64,000 nt of DNA from Spiroplasma_E sp902809815 (GTDB lineage: Bacteria; Bacillota_I; Bacilli_A; Mycoplasmatales; VBWQ01). Under the pieces are notes generated by a model, which was given only the letters and a program-made list of their open reading frames with translations, was not told the DNA's origin and did not search any database. Below are positions 40,861 through 52,074 of the stretch, one piece after another; position 1 is the first letter of the stretch; each line of letters opens with the position of its first letter. Location: NCBI RefSeq assembly GCF_964030925.1, contig NZ_OZ034992.1:1736001-1800000 (forward strand). The letters run 5' to 3'. The position numbers and the translations under genes are program-made.

Positions 40861-41990
40861 GGTGGTTGGCCCTTAATTACTGGACCATTTTTGATATAAA
40901 ATTCTAAATTTTAATTTGTAAAATTGGTGGTTTTAGAAATTTAGAATGTATTCTTTCATAATTATAAAACATAACATATTGATTTACATCATTTATAGCT
41001 TCATTGATGGATAAATATTGATTTGATCCTTTAGGTAGTCATTCTTGAGATAAATGAGAAAATCAGTTTTCAGATAATACATTACCACCAATATCATAAG
41101 GTTGTTTTTTGCTTAAAATTATTTGTTTATCCTCTGCTCATTTTGTGATATCCTGACAATAAAATTCGTTGGCGTTATCTGAATGTAAAATAACATTTTT
41201 TACTTGATTTCAAGAAAATTGTTTGTTGATTTTTTCAAGAGCAGGAAGAATTAAATCCTGATATGATTTATTAGGAGCAATATTATAACTAACAACATTA
41301 TTTGAATAAAAATCAATAATTACAAAAAGATATAATCATCCTTCTTTAGTATTTATTTGTTTAGTGTCCATTGATCAAATTTGATTTGAAGAGGTTGTAC
41401 TTTTATAATCTTTGTTTACTTTATCCATTGTAGGTATTCACTTATTTGGATTTTTTTTGTTTTTAGGATAGTTATTTTTAGTTTGTTTTAATCCTTGAAT
41501 ATTGTGTTCTTTCATAATTTTTCGCATTTGTTTTATTGATAATTCTATATTTAAAATGATATTTTTTTCTTGTTTTAATCACTCTTTAAAAGCTGAAAAA
41601 ATTCTTAAATATCCATAAATTCTGCCTTTTCTTGTAGAATGAAATTCGATTAAAAGTTGGCATATTTTTTGATATTTATGATTGCATTTAATAATATGAT
41701 TTTCTTCTTTTTTAATAGGTTTTTGTTTATTTTTTAAAAAGTAATATGTTGATCTGTTTAATTGAAGATATTGACATAGGTTTCTAATTGAATATTGATT
41801 TTTACAATCATCAATAATTTTAATTTTTTCTTTGATATTTAATTTGTTAATTACTAATGCTATTTGTTTAATTTTATCCATTAATAAAAATCCTTTCAGG
41901 TTAAAATTAGTGTTAATTATATAACACAATTGTTTTTAGAATACATTCAGGTTTTTTAAATTAATGGTCTAGTAAAAAGGGCTAAGTGGC
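40861..41990 (-). mobile_element. IS-B copy 3
   Basis: Complete element in the minus orientation: GGTGGTTGGCCCTTAATTAC at 40861 and GGGCTAAGTGGC ending at 41990. It carries single copies of the terminal 7-mers. No target duplication is visible. Confidence 0.88.
40904..41881 (-). CDS. IS-B transposase (IS3 family, DD35E)
   Basis: Same 325-residue protein as at 20402 (MDKIKQIALVINKLNIKEK to PPILQIKI), with all three acidic residues and the 35-residue spacing, and with the GAAAGGATTTTTATTA site. No frameshift or stop is seen, so this copy may be active. Confidence 0.88.
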
Positions 41991-42474
41991 CTCAGTTGAA
42001 TCAATTAAATAAAATTGAAATTCATTTGAATTTTCTTGTTTTTTATCAATTTTTAATTTATATCTTTCTTTTAAAAATTGGTAATCTTTGTGGTTACTAA
42101 GTTTATTTTCTACTCAAGTAATATTTCGAAAACAACTTGATGGGCTCATTTTAGATTTAATACTCATTTGAAAAAAAGTATAATATTCTTTTCAGTATAA
42201 TAAAGTCATCATTAATCTTTCTTCTACTGAAAGTTTATTTTTTCGACCTTTATTTTTTTCTAATTTTTCTATTTCAATTAATTTTTCTAACATTTCATTA
42301 AAATGAAAACGTTTTATACCAAAATATCTGTAAAATTCTTCATTTTTTAATTTTTTTAAATTTTCAAAAATCATTTTTATCAACACTTTTCTAAATTTAT
42401 TGTTAATAACAAAATTATAAAATAAATTTTAAAATTATTAATTGACTTTTAAAAAATTTAATTACGGAATATGT

Positions 42475-42909
42475 CTTATAAAAGATTTAAAACTACTAAT
42501 AACTAAAGAAAATATAATAGTTGCAATAATAGCCCAAATTGGTTTTTCATTTAAACTTAATATTACTGATTTTTGTTGAGAAAAATTTAAAAATACATAT
42601 ACTTGTCAAGCATTAAGTTATATATGTAATTTTCCTAAAAAATATTATCAGTCTATTTACTCAAACAATTCAATTTTCCAATTAAATTCAAATATTACTG
42701 AAGAAAATTTAGAAAAATTAGTCAAAAATTATTATGAAAAATTTGATAAAAATATTAAAATCTTAGAAAAAATAAATATTAAATTAAATGATACTATTGA
42801 TACAAGTAATCGATTAAATATTAATAAAATTAATAATTCTCAACTACCACCATTATTAAAAACACTACAAAAAATAGAATCAAATATTATTTCAATACCA
42901 ATTAACTAA
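42475..42909 (+). pseudogene. Unknown gene, 5' end removed at IS-A junction
   Basis: An open frame runs from the right end of IS-A copy 4 to TAA at 42907 (144 codons) without a start codon: LIKDLKLLITKENIIVAIIA, then FCWEKFKNTYTCQALSYICN and a helical Asn/Lys-rich end (LLKTLQKIESNIISIPIN). A hydrophobic segment near the beginning could be a membrane span. No family is recognised. The 5' part was probably lost when the IS inserted or through a later deletion. Confidence 0.5.
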
Positions 42910-42938
42910 AAATATTGTTAAATAACTTTTTTATAACT

Positions 42939-44333
42939 TTATTTACTTGTACTATAATTTTTCATATATTGAACTAATGTTTTAATTAATACACCCATAC
43001 CACGATCATTTTTATAAGCAGTTCCCGCAATATCTAAATGTAAAAATGGTTTATCTTCACTAAATTCTTTTAAAAATGCAGCAGCATTTGATGAACCACC
43101 ATATGGATCTTTAGAAAGATTACTTAAATCAGCTATTTTAGATGAACGCATATTTAAAATATTTTGTTGATGAATTGGCATTCTTCAAATTTCTTCATTA
43201 GTTTGTTGTGATGATAAATCAAAATCATTAAATAATTTATCATCAGTAGAAAAAGCACCAGTCATATAACTACCTAATGCAACTAGCATTGCACCAGTTA
43301 AAGTTGATAATTCAATAATACGATTTGCTTTTCCTTTACGTAAAGCATATGTCATACCATCTGCTAATACCAACCTTCCTTCGGCATCGGTATTATTAAT
43401 TTCTACAGTTTTACCATTCATTGAAGTAAAGACTGTTTCTACTAAAGTAGCATGACTACCAATCTTATTTTCTGTTAAACAAGCAACAGCAACAAAGTTT
43501 ATTTTTAATTGTAATTTAGCAGCAGCAATGGCAGCATTACATACACTAGCTGCACCCGACATATCAAATTTCATACCTTTCATTGCTGAAGAAGGTTTTA
43601 GTGAATAACCACCACTATCAAAAGTAATTCCTTTACCAACTAATCCTAAAATATCATCGGCATGCTGTGGATCACCTTTATATTCTAAAACAACAACACG
43701 AGCATCAAAATTACTTCCAGCATTAACTGCTAATAATAAATTCATATTTAGTTCTGTTATTTCTTTTTGCCCTAAAACCTTTACTGATAAATTTTTAATA
43801 CCTTTTGCTGCATCTTGAATTTTTTTTGCAAAAACTTCGGGATATAACAAATTAGGTGGCATATCTTGCAAATTACGTGCTAAATTAATACTTTCTCCTT
43901 GAATTTCGATTTGTTGTTGTGAAGTATAGTTAGGGAATTTTGCTGTTGAAACAACATTATATTTAACTTTTTTTTCTTCATTGTTTTTACTTTTTAAAGT
44001 ATATTCTTTAAAAGTACCGAATCATAATGCTTCATATATAGTTTGTAAAAGTATACTTTCATCTAAATTACTCGTAACAAAAGATTTGACATCAATATCC
44101 AAATCTTGACTATTATTACTACTAAAATTTACAAAAAAATTATAAACATCATTACGAGTTAAGCCCTTACTATCACCTAAATATAGGTAATAAGTTTTAT
44201 CTTCAGAAATTAATGTTAATTTATTTTTTTCTTTAGCAATCAATTCATGAGGAACTTTATCAGCAAATACCGCTGTTAATTTTAATTTTAATTCAAGTTT
44301 ACTACTAACATTAAGTAGAATATTTTTATCCAT
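42939..44333 (-). CDS. pepA: Leucyl aminopeptidase (M17)
   Basis: A 464-residue protein joined across UGA at 44022 and 43185. The C-terminal catalytic half has LVGKGITFDSGGYSLKPSSA (metal-binding Lys and Asp), MKFDMSGAASV, and the signature NNTDAEGRLVLADGMTYALR (metal-binding Asp and Glu, catalytic Arg). The N-terminal half is poorly conserved, as usual for the family. It releases N-terminal residues from peptides in the cytoplasm. It is divergent from pepF with a shared 145-bp intergenic region. Confidence 0.95.
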
Positions 44334-44347
44334 ATTTTCACTCCTAA

Positions 44348-44461
44348 ATGGTAATATTAAAATAATTACAATATATCTGAATTAATATTTTCGAAAATTA
44401 CAACAAAAATAGATAAGTTAAACAATATTATTGTATTATTATTGTATTGTAATATTACCAT
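44348..44461. promoter_or_regulatory. 12-bp inverted repeat in the pepA-pepF divergent promoter region
   Basis: ATGGTAATATTA at 44348-44359 and its exact complement TAATATTACCAT at 44450-44461 lie just before the start of each divergent peptidase gene. One copy is 15 nt from the pepA start and the other is 17 nt from the pepF start, so both are in the leader. They could be operator half-sites. Confidence 0.5.
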
Positions 44462-44478
44462 AGAATGGAGCAAAAACT

Positions 44479-46317
44479 ATGAAGCGTTCTGAATTAAATG
44501 AAAAAGATAAAAAAAAGTACTGCTGAGATTTTAATCATTTATTTATTAATAATGACTCTTGAAAAAAAGCTTTACCTGAGTTTGATAAATTTGCCAATCA
44601 ACTTTTAACTTTTAAAGGAAAATTAAATAATATTGATAACTTTAAAAAATATTTAGCAATTAGCAAAGAAATATCAATGTTAGGGTCTAAAGTTGTGCAA
44701 TATTTACATTATGGAGATTTAGATCAAACTAACTTAGAATTGCAACAATTATCTAGTTTATTTGCGACTCAACAAAGTAAGTTATCGGAAAAGTTAGCAT
44801 GAATTGAACCAGAAATCAAAACTATTGGTTTACAAACTATTAAAAACTGAATTAATAATGACCCCTCATTAATGATATATAAACATGATATGGAAGTTTT
44901 CTTTAAATTTGAAAAATTTATTTTAAGTGAGCACGATGAAACTTTACTAAGCAAAGTTAGCAAATCAAGAAGTGCTGCTGGTGGTTTATATGATAGTTTG
45001 GTTTATGCTGATAAACAAAAAACAATGTTTAATTATCAAAATAAAGAACAAGAATTAACACAAACTTTATATTTAGATATTTTAGAAAATAGTAATCCAG
45101 TAAAAGATCAACAATTAAGAATTGATATTTCAAAAAAATTTTATGAAGATATTAAAAATAAAAAACATTCATTAGCACAAGTTTATGAAAGCATTTTAGA
45201 AGTAGCTGTTGAAGAAATAAAAATTCGTAACAACGATAAAGAAAAAGATAGTAAAAAACATTTAACTACTTTAGAATATAGTTTATTAAGTGATGATGTA
45301 CCATTAATACTATATGAAAATTTAATAAAAACAGGACAGAAACACGCTATTTTAGTAGAAGAATTTTATAATTTAAAACGTAAATTTTTTAAATTTAAAA
45401 AATTTTATAGTACCGATACTAGTTTAAAAATGACAACAATACCAACCAAAAAATTCAGTGTTGAAGAAGGTATTAATTCAGTCAAAGAAATTTTAAGTAT
45501 CTTAGGTGATGAATATTTAGAGCAATTAAACTTAGCATTATTACCAGGTAGAATTGACTATTATGAAGACATAAATAAACGAACTGGTGCTTATTCAACG
45601 GGTGGTAATGGCGTAGAACCCATTATTTTAATGAATTGAGATGATACTATTAATTCACTTAATACACTAGCTCATGAATTAGGTCATTCTGTTCACACCC
45701 TATTTTCAGAAAAATATCAAAAATATCCAAATGCTGACTATCCAATTATTTTAGCTGAAGTTGCTTCAACAGTTAATGAACATCTAGCCTTTGATTATTT
45801 ATATAATAAAGCGTCAAATAATCAAGAACGCATTTACTTACTACAAACTCATATTGAAACTGTAATTGGTACTTTTTTTCGTCAAATTCAATTTGCTGAA
45901 TTTGAATGAGAAGCACATAAATTAGTAGAAAAAGAAGTGCCATTAAACGCCGATATTTTGGCTGATTTATTTGAAAATACAGCTAATAAATATGGACAAA
46001 AAGCATTAGATAAATACGAAGAAAAAGCAAAAGGATACTCATGACCACGAATTCTTCATTTTTTCCACTCACCTTATTATGTTTATAAATATGCTACTTC
46101 AATTACCGTTTCTTATAAACTTTATGAAGATGTTAAAAACGGCAAAAAAGAAAATTTACTTAACTTTTTAAAAGCCGGTGGCAGCAAATATCCATTAGAT
46201 ATTTTAAAAGATGCGGGTGTTGATTTAACACAAATTGATGTTTATAACCCATTAATTACTAATTTAAAGAAAATGATTAATCAATTATCAGACTTAATTA
46301 ATAATAAAGATAATTAA
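44479..46317 (+). CDS. pepF: Oligoendopeptidase F (M3)
   Basis: A 612-residue metallopeptidase starting MKRSELNEKDKKKYCWDFN behind GGAG. The zinc motif TLAHELGHSVHTLF (HExxH) is at about residues 400-413, and the third ligand lies in the ILAEVASTVNEHLA segment. YSTGGNGVEPIILMNWDDTI precedes it as in PepF. It cleaves oligopeptides of about 7-17 residues in the cytoplasm, a good partner to the divergent pepA. Followed by guaC in the same direction. Confidence 0.95.
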
Positions 46318-46446
46318 ATTGCAAAAAAATAATATATAATACTAATGGTGTTTTAGTCCTTTAGCATTTTATTTAAAACGTTATAAAATAATATGTACAT
46401 ATTTTGACTATTACAATTAGTAAAGACTAAGGAGAATAAATAAAAA

Positions 46447-47436
46447 ATGAATGTGAAATTTGATTTTGAAGATATAAATCTAATTGCAAATAAAGGAATA
46501 GTTAAATCACGAAAAGAATGTGATACCAGTGTTAAACTAAATGGTTTTACTTTTAAAATTCCAATTATTCCAGCAAATATGAGTGCTGTCATTAACCAAG
46601 AATTATGTATTTGATTGGCTAAAAATAATTACTTTTATGTAATGCACCGTTTTAATATCGATCAAATTAAATTTATTAAAAGTATGCATGAACAAAAGTT
46701 ATATGCTTCAATTAGCATTGGTGTTAAAAAAGAGGATAAAGAGTTACTTGAACAATTAATCAAACTGAATCTAATTCCGGAATTTATTACTATTGATATT
46801 GCTCATGGTCATAGTAATGCTATGGAAGAAATGATTAAATTTATAAAAACTACTTTTGCTAAAACAAATACTAAACCTTTTATTATTGCTGGTAACGTTA
46901 TGACAAAAACCGCTGTTAAAGATTTAGAAAAATGAGGCGCTGATGCAATTAAATTTGGTGTTGGTCCAGGAAAAGCTTGTATTACTAAACTAAAAACTGG
47001 ATTTGGTACAGGTGGTTGACAATTAAATGCTTTACAAGATGTTGCCAATAGCACCACTAAACCATTAATTGCAGATGGTGGTATTAGATGTAATGGTGAT
47101 ATTGCTAAAGCAATAGCTTTTGGTGCCAGTATGATTATGGCAGGAAGTATTTTAGCGGGTTATGATGAATCACCTGGCAAAATTGTTACAATAAATGGTC
47201 AATCTTACAAAGAATATTTTGGCTCAGCAAGTATTTTTAACAAAGCGGAAGCAAAAAATATTGAAGGTAAAAAAATACTTGTTCCATATAAAGGTTCAAT
47301 TGCTGATACTTATAAAGAAATGGAAGAAGATTTACAATCTGCTATTTCTTATGCTGGTGGTAAAGATTTATCTGCATTAACAAAATGTGATTATGTTATT
47401 GTTAAAGGTACTATTAATAATGGTGATGATCGTTAA
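46447..47436 (+). CDS. guaC: GMP reductase
   Basis: The 329-residue TIM barrel begins MNVKFDFEDINLIANKGIV. It has the substrate loop FGVGPGKACITKLKTGFGTG with the catalytic Cys, the phosphate site IADGGIRCNGDIAKAIAFGA, and a C-terminal GSASIFNKAEA flap. No CBS domains are present, and the length fits GuaC rather than IMP dehydrogenase. It converts GMP to IMP with NADPH. GGAG lies 12 nt upstream, and a perfect terminator follows. Confidence 0.93.
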
Positions 47437-47455
47437 TAACTTTTAATTTTTCTTT

Positions 47456-47488
47456 AAAAACAATTCTGGGTACCCAGAATTGTTTTTT
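47456..47488 (+). terminator. guaC terminator
   Basis: A near-perfect palindrome with arms AAAACAATTCTGGG / CCCAGAATTGTTTT followed by TTTTAT, 20 nt after the guaC stop. Confidence 0.92.
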
Positions 47489-47728
47489 ATTAAAATAGAA
47501 GCAAATCAAACTGCCTATGATGATAATTGAATTCACAGTGATAATTGTTTAATGATATTAAAGAATCTAATAATTAAATTATTTTTAATATTTAAACTAC
47601 TTTGTCTAAAACTTTTTTTCTGATTTTTCTGCCATTTTCTCTCTCCTTTATTATCATTTATAGTGAGCAAAGGCTTTATTAGCTTCTTCCATATTTTTTG
47701 CTTTTTAGTTTATATTCAATTATATTTT
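47489..47728 (-). other. Remnants of two small minus-strand genes
   Basis: On the minus strand a 3' end fragment reads NMEEANKAFAHYKW then two stops (47651-47703). Next, GGAGAGAGAAA precedes ATG at 47635 with only MAEKSEKKF before a stop (47606). These look like the end of one gene and the start of another, both cut or mutated next to IS-A copy 5. No family was recognised. Confidence 0.4.
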
Positions 47729-48885
47729 GGACATATTCCGTAATTAAATTTAATTAATTGTCAATAAAATTGTTTTAAAACTATTTAGTGTTATTGAATA
47801 TAGAAATAAATATTTTTTGAAAAAATAGTTTAAAAAATGAGTTTACATTTTAAACAAAAAATTGTTAATAATATTTTTATATTAACTCGATAAAAATTTA
47901 AATTTTTAAAAAATATTTTTAATATTTTTTTTATTTTAATGGTTTTATTTTATTAAAAATTTCACAAAGTAAGTTAAATCTTAAGTACATAAGTCTAAAT
48001 TTAGATTTTCTACATTTATTTACTAAAATTTTGAATCTTTTCAATCAAGCAAAGACATGTTCAACTTTAATTCTAATTTTAGATACAATCTTATTGTATT
48101 TTCTTTCTTGTTTAGTTAATTTTTTATTTTTAGTTCTTTTAATTGGTATTATTGTATTTTTATAAATATTTTGTATACCTTGATATCCTAAATCACCAAT
48201 AATTATTGTTTTTTCTGAAAATTCAAGATTTGAATTTTTTAATATTTGAAAATCATGCACTTTACCATTATCAGCAAAAATATCAACAATTTTTTTATTA
48301 AAAAAAACATATACAATTTGAAATTTTATAGAATACATTCAACTTTTACCAGAAAAATATTCTAACTGTAGTTTTTTTTAGTTGGTCTTTCAATTTCAAT
48401 CTCAGTTGAATCAATTAAATAAAATTGAAATTCATTTGAATTTTCTTGTTTTTTATCAATTTTTAATTTATATCTTTCTTTTAAAAATTGGTAATCTTTG
48501 TGGTTACTAAGTTTATTTTCTACTCAAGTAATATTTCGAAAACAACTTGATGGGCTCATTTTAGATTTAATACTCATTTGAAAAAAAGTATAATATTCTT
48601 TTCAGTATAATAAAGTCATCATTAATCTTTCTACTACTGAAAGTTTATTTTTTCGACCTTTATTTTTTTCTAATTTTTCTATTTCAATTAATTTTTCTAA
48701 CATTTCATTAAAATGAAAACGTTTTATACCAAAATATCTGTAAAATTCTTCATTTTTTAATTTTTTTAAATTTTCAAAAATCATTTTTATCAACACTTTT
48801 CTAAATTTATTGTTAATAACAAAATTATAAAATAAATTTTAAAATTATTAATTGACTTTTAAAAAATTTAATTACGGAATATGTC
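47729..48885 (-). mobile_element. IS-A copy 5, intact
   Basis: A 1157-bp element with GGACATATTCC and, inverted, GGAATATGTC ends. It has small base differences from copy 3 (for example VYVFFNKK for VYDFFNKK and VVERL for VEERL) and one T moved in the 3' AT-run, so it is not a recent identical duplicate. Confidence 0.9.
47931..48784 (-). CDS. IS-A transposase made by -1 frameshifting
   Basis: Same two-frame organisation as at 21929, with the A AAA AAC heptamer at about 48371-48380 and an expected 284-residue fusion. The frame-0 part has NKLSVVERLMMTLLY, the second frame has IVYVFFNKKIVDIF; the former Asp-to-Val change is near but not at the catalytic Asp residues (YLIDSTE, IIGDLGYQG, KVEHVFAWL). 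Otherwise undamaged. Confidence 0.8.
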
Positions 48886-49000
48886 TTATTAATAAAAAAT
48901 AAATTAAATAAACTTTATTTAAAATACTAGATAAAAATATATTGTGAAATACGTTTTATTTCTTTATAATAAATATAAAAATTAATATAAGTTTTTTAAT

Positions 49001-49034
49001 CCATTTACTTTCATTTCAAAGTAAATGGTTTTTT
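49001..49034 (+). promoter_or_regulatory. Terminator-like 5' leader hairpin (type 'ATTTACTTT')
   Basis: CCATTTACTTT / AAAGTAAATGG arms with a 6-nt loop, then TTTTTTATTTTG and directly a GAAAGGGATG site and ATG 49055. Same core, T-run and distance to the ribosome binding site as at 13085 and 63473. Confidence 0.75.
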
Positions 49035-49054
49035 ATTTTGAAAGGGATGAAAAG

Positions 49055-50449
49055 ATGATTAATACAGAAAAATTACCTTTATTAGAAACAAGTGCACATA
49101 TTAATTATAATGGAATTAATAATTCACATATATCAATAAATCATAATGATTCATCTAGTACTGAAAGTATTATAACTTTAGATGATGATCAAATAACAAA
49201 TGGAAGAGAAAATAATAATTTAAACAATTTATTATTTGATGGTGATTCAGTAAATACTATTGTTAATTTTAGCAATGATTGAAGGGATACTGATGATCGT
49301 TATGGTGGAAAAACACAAAAAAGATTAGATATTAATGGTAATTGAGAATATAATACGAAATTTATAACAGGTGATGTTTTAAATGAAAAAATAGCAAATA
49401 TTAATAATCAATTATATTTAATGAAAGAAATTATATTAAATGATGGTGCAGTTATTTTAGAATTATCAAATTTAAATGAAAATAAAAAAATTGAAACAAA
49501 ATATAAAATATACAATAATGAAGAAGAAAGAGAATACAATAATAATTTAAATGACTTGGATTTAACTACTTTTTTACCAATAAATAAAGAAAAACCTAAT
49601 TTTTTTAAAAAATTTTTAAGTTCAAAATATATGTTTTTACCTAATACAATTTTTTTAAATTTTGCTTTCGGATCAGTATTATTATTTGAAGCTAAAAATT
49701 ATTTTCATAAAGAAAAGTTACCTGAAAATCTTTATCATAATTTTTGAGATGTATTAATGAGTGGTATTAGTGGTGTTATAGTAATGAATTTATCTTATTT
49801 AAATTACAAACTTATTTCTTTAAAAAATAAATGAAAATACTTATCCTTTTCTTTAGTAATTGGTGGTATTAGTATTTGAGATCAATTTTTATATTTACAT
49901 GTTAGTGAAGAAAATTTCAACTTCATCTCTTTTATAGAAAGAATAAGTATCTTTTTTACTAGTATTTTAATTGAAGAATTAATTTTTGATAAAATTGCTC
50001 AACCTTGCATTGAAAAATTATGACAAAATTTAAAAAATCAAAACTTTTCAAAAATTATTAAATATGGTAGTACTGTTAGTATGCTTCTTTTTGTATCAAT
50101 TTTTAAAAATATATTAACTGGTCTTTATGGCGAAGAAAAAGAAATAAATTTAGAAAATATTAAAAAAGCACTTCCACTAACACTATTGACAGTAATTCTT
50201 GAAAATACTCTTACTTCTTTTTCTTTTTCTTATTTTGATTGATTTTGAACAAAAATTTCAATTGCAAAAGAAATAGCAACCAATAGTATAAAAGGAATAG
50301 AAAGATTTGCTAATCAACAAGCACAAAATTATAGTTTTAAAAAATTAATAAAACAATTTAATTTTCAACCATTTAATGCAAACTTAATAAATGAAAGCGA
50401 ACCGATAGATCATCCAGATTCAAATCAACCATCTATCCAAGTTATGTAA
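49055..50449 (+). CDS. Polytopic membrane protein of unknown function, 464 aa
   Basis: Starts MINTEKLPLLETSAHINYNG behind AAAGGGATGAAAAG. Residues 1-190 are hydrophilic, Asn-rich and probably cytoplasmic or disordered. Residues 195-400 contain about six hydrophobic segments (for example FLPNTIFLNFAFGSVLLF, VLMSGISGVIVMNLSYLN and FSLVIGGISIWDQFLYLH), and the C-terminus is polar (NESEPIDHPDSNQPSIQVM). Many Trp codons are UGA. The leader hairpin and a hairpin terminator mark a one-gene unit. It resembles Spiroplasma-specific surface or membrane proteins; no named family is recognised. Confidence 0.65.
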
Positions 50450-50496
50450 AAGTAAAGTCATTAACTCCTCTTTTGATGAAATATAAAAAAAACACA

Positions 50497-50525
50497 TTTT
50501 AGTTAAAAATATTAACTGAAAAAAA
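50497..50525. terminator. Hairpin between convergent genes
   Basis: TTTTAGTTAA / TTAACTGAAAA arms around AAATA, usable from both strands, between the genes ending at 50449 and 50542. Confidence 0.6.
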
Positions 50526-50541
50526 TACATTATGTAATATA

Positions 50542-51783
50542 TTAAAACGAAGAAGTAAACCCCCTATCATCGTTATATCCAATTTCATTGAAACAGCGAT
50601 TAGGATCCATTTCATTTCAAGATACAGCATGTCTAGATGTTGAAGGTTGAGATTGCATAGTTGCTTGATTTCTTAATCCAGAAATCTTTTGTTTAATTTC
50701 ATATAATTTTGCCTTTTTTTGTTGTTTAATTTCATTGCTTCTATTATTATTAAAACGACCACAACTAATAATAACTCAAAATTTATTAGAAAAATTTCGC
50801 CCTCCCTTATCTGTTTCTAATTTTTGGATTTCTTTTTCTAATTTTTCTAATTGAGCTTGATATTGATTTAACGTTAATTCATATTTATATTTTTGAAATT
50901 GTTTATTCAATCAAATAAAAGGAGATTTTAATAATATTTTTATTTGTGTTTTTATACTTTGTGAATTATAAATTTGTCTTACTGCTGCAAGACAACCATT
51001 AATTTCAATATTTTTTTTATTTATACTAAAATTTAATTTTGCAATTTTTTTATCTATTTTTGCAATATCTAAATTTTTTCTACTCATACTACGATTTAAA
51101 TCACAAATATTTTCCATCTTCAATTTTAATCTTATTTTTAATCTTGCATCTAAAACCTCTTTTTCTGATTTTAGATTTGGACATAATCATCAATTTTCTT
51201 GTTTTATTGAAAAAAATTTATTTGCTATTTCAAGTTCATTTCTAGCAATTTTACAAAATATTCTTTTTGTTTTGTATGTTCTTCTTTCTAACTTAACAGT
51301 TAATCTTGCTGTTTTTAATTTTAACTTTGATAAAATTAATTTTTTATTTAAATCATGAGCATTAAAATTTTCAATTTGCTGTTCTATATTTGTTCCTTCA
51401 ACTTCCAATACTCTTATTTCACTATCTAATTTCTCTTCTCGTATCATTTCTTTGGATATCTCTTCATCTAATGCCACTATGTTTTCTTTTCATTTTCTTA
51501 TCATATATGTTGTTTGTAATTGTTTATTTGGTAATTGATTTTTTAATTTTAATATTTCTTCTCTATTTTTTTCTATTTGTTTTTGTATTTCATAAAGTTC
51601 ATTAATATTTATAATCTTGTCTATTTTTTTAATTTGTTCAAAATGTTTTTTTCTTTCTTTTTCTAATTTTTGTTTTTTAATCTTTAAAACTATTATTTTG
51701 TTTTGTTTTGTTTTTATTACACTATCTATTTTTTTGATTTCTTCTTTAAAAATTTTTGATTCCTTTCTAATTGTTTCTATCAC
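50542..51783 (-). CDS. Long coiled-coil protein, 413 aa
   Basis: A charged, almost fully helical protein (IKKIDSVIKTKQNKIIVLKI, KLKLKTARLTVKLERRTYKT, KKNLDIAKIDKKIAKLNFSI) with UGA Trp codons, ending in a non-helical tail with QSQPSTSRHAVSWNEMDPNR. There is no signal peptide. The GTG at 51783 is chosen because AAAGGAAG lies 8 nt upstream; an ATG at 51825 in the same frame lies above the site. A structural or host-interaction role is possible, but nothing specific can be said. Confidence 0.6.
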
Positions 51784-52074
51784 TAACTTCTTCCTTTCTT
51801 TTTTATTTAATATAAAAAAAATCATTACTTTCTTAAAAAAATAATAGATTGAAAACTATATTTAGTTTTTCTTTTACATTGTATATAAATATAATAAATT
51901 TACATGATATATACATTAATACTATTTTCTATATACAATTCAATAACTTATAATTCTTTTAAAAATAAATTATTAATAATCTAATATTTACTAACAAAAA
52001 TAAATTATTTTTTAATTTATATTAATTTTATTATAATATTTAATATCATATACAAACACTAAAGTAGGTTAATA
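51784..52074. other. Divergent intergenic region
   Basis: About 290 bases between the divergent coiled-coil and helicase genes. It is extremely AT-rich with several TATAAT-like strings; promoters for both genes must be here but cannot be singled out. Confidence 0.4.

Larger units (their letters stand above)
40529..42374 (-). pseudogene. IS-A transposase split by IS-B
   Basis: The N-terminal part (MIFENLKKLKNEEFYRYFG to YLIDSTE) and the C-terminal part (from VHDFQILKNSNLEFSEKT on) are both recognisable, but IS-B and a 138-bp loss, including the frameshift window and the second-frame start, separate them. The gene cannot give transposase. Confidence 0.85.
40327..42475 (-). mobile_element. IS-A copy 4, interrupted by IS-B copy 3
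   Basis: IS-A sequence is present at 40327-40860 and 41991-42475 with both ends (GGACATATTCC and GGAATATGTC). Between them is a complete IS-B. Comparison with IS-A copy 3 shows 138 bp of IS-A (equivalent to 22261-22398) missing at the insertion point. Confidence 0.88.

Noticed and set aside
46318..46446. Purine riboswitch before guaC
   Set aside because: The conserved junction bases and the two interacting loops of the purine aptamer are not visible.
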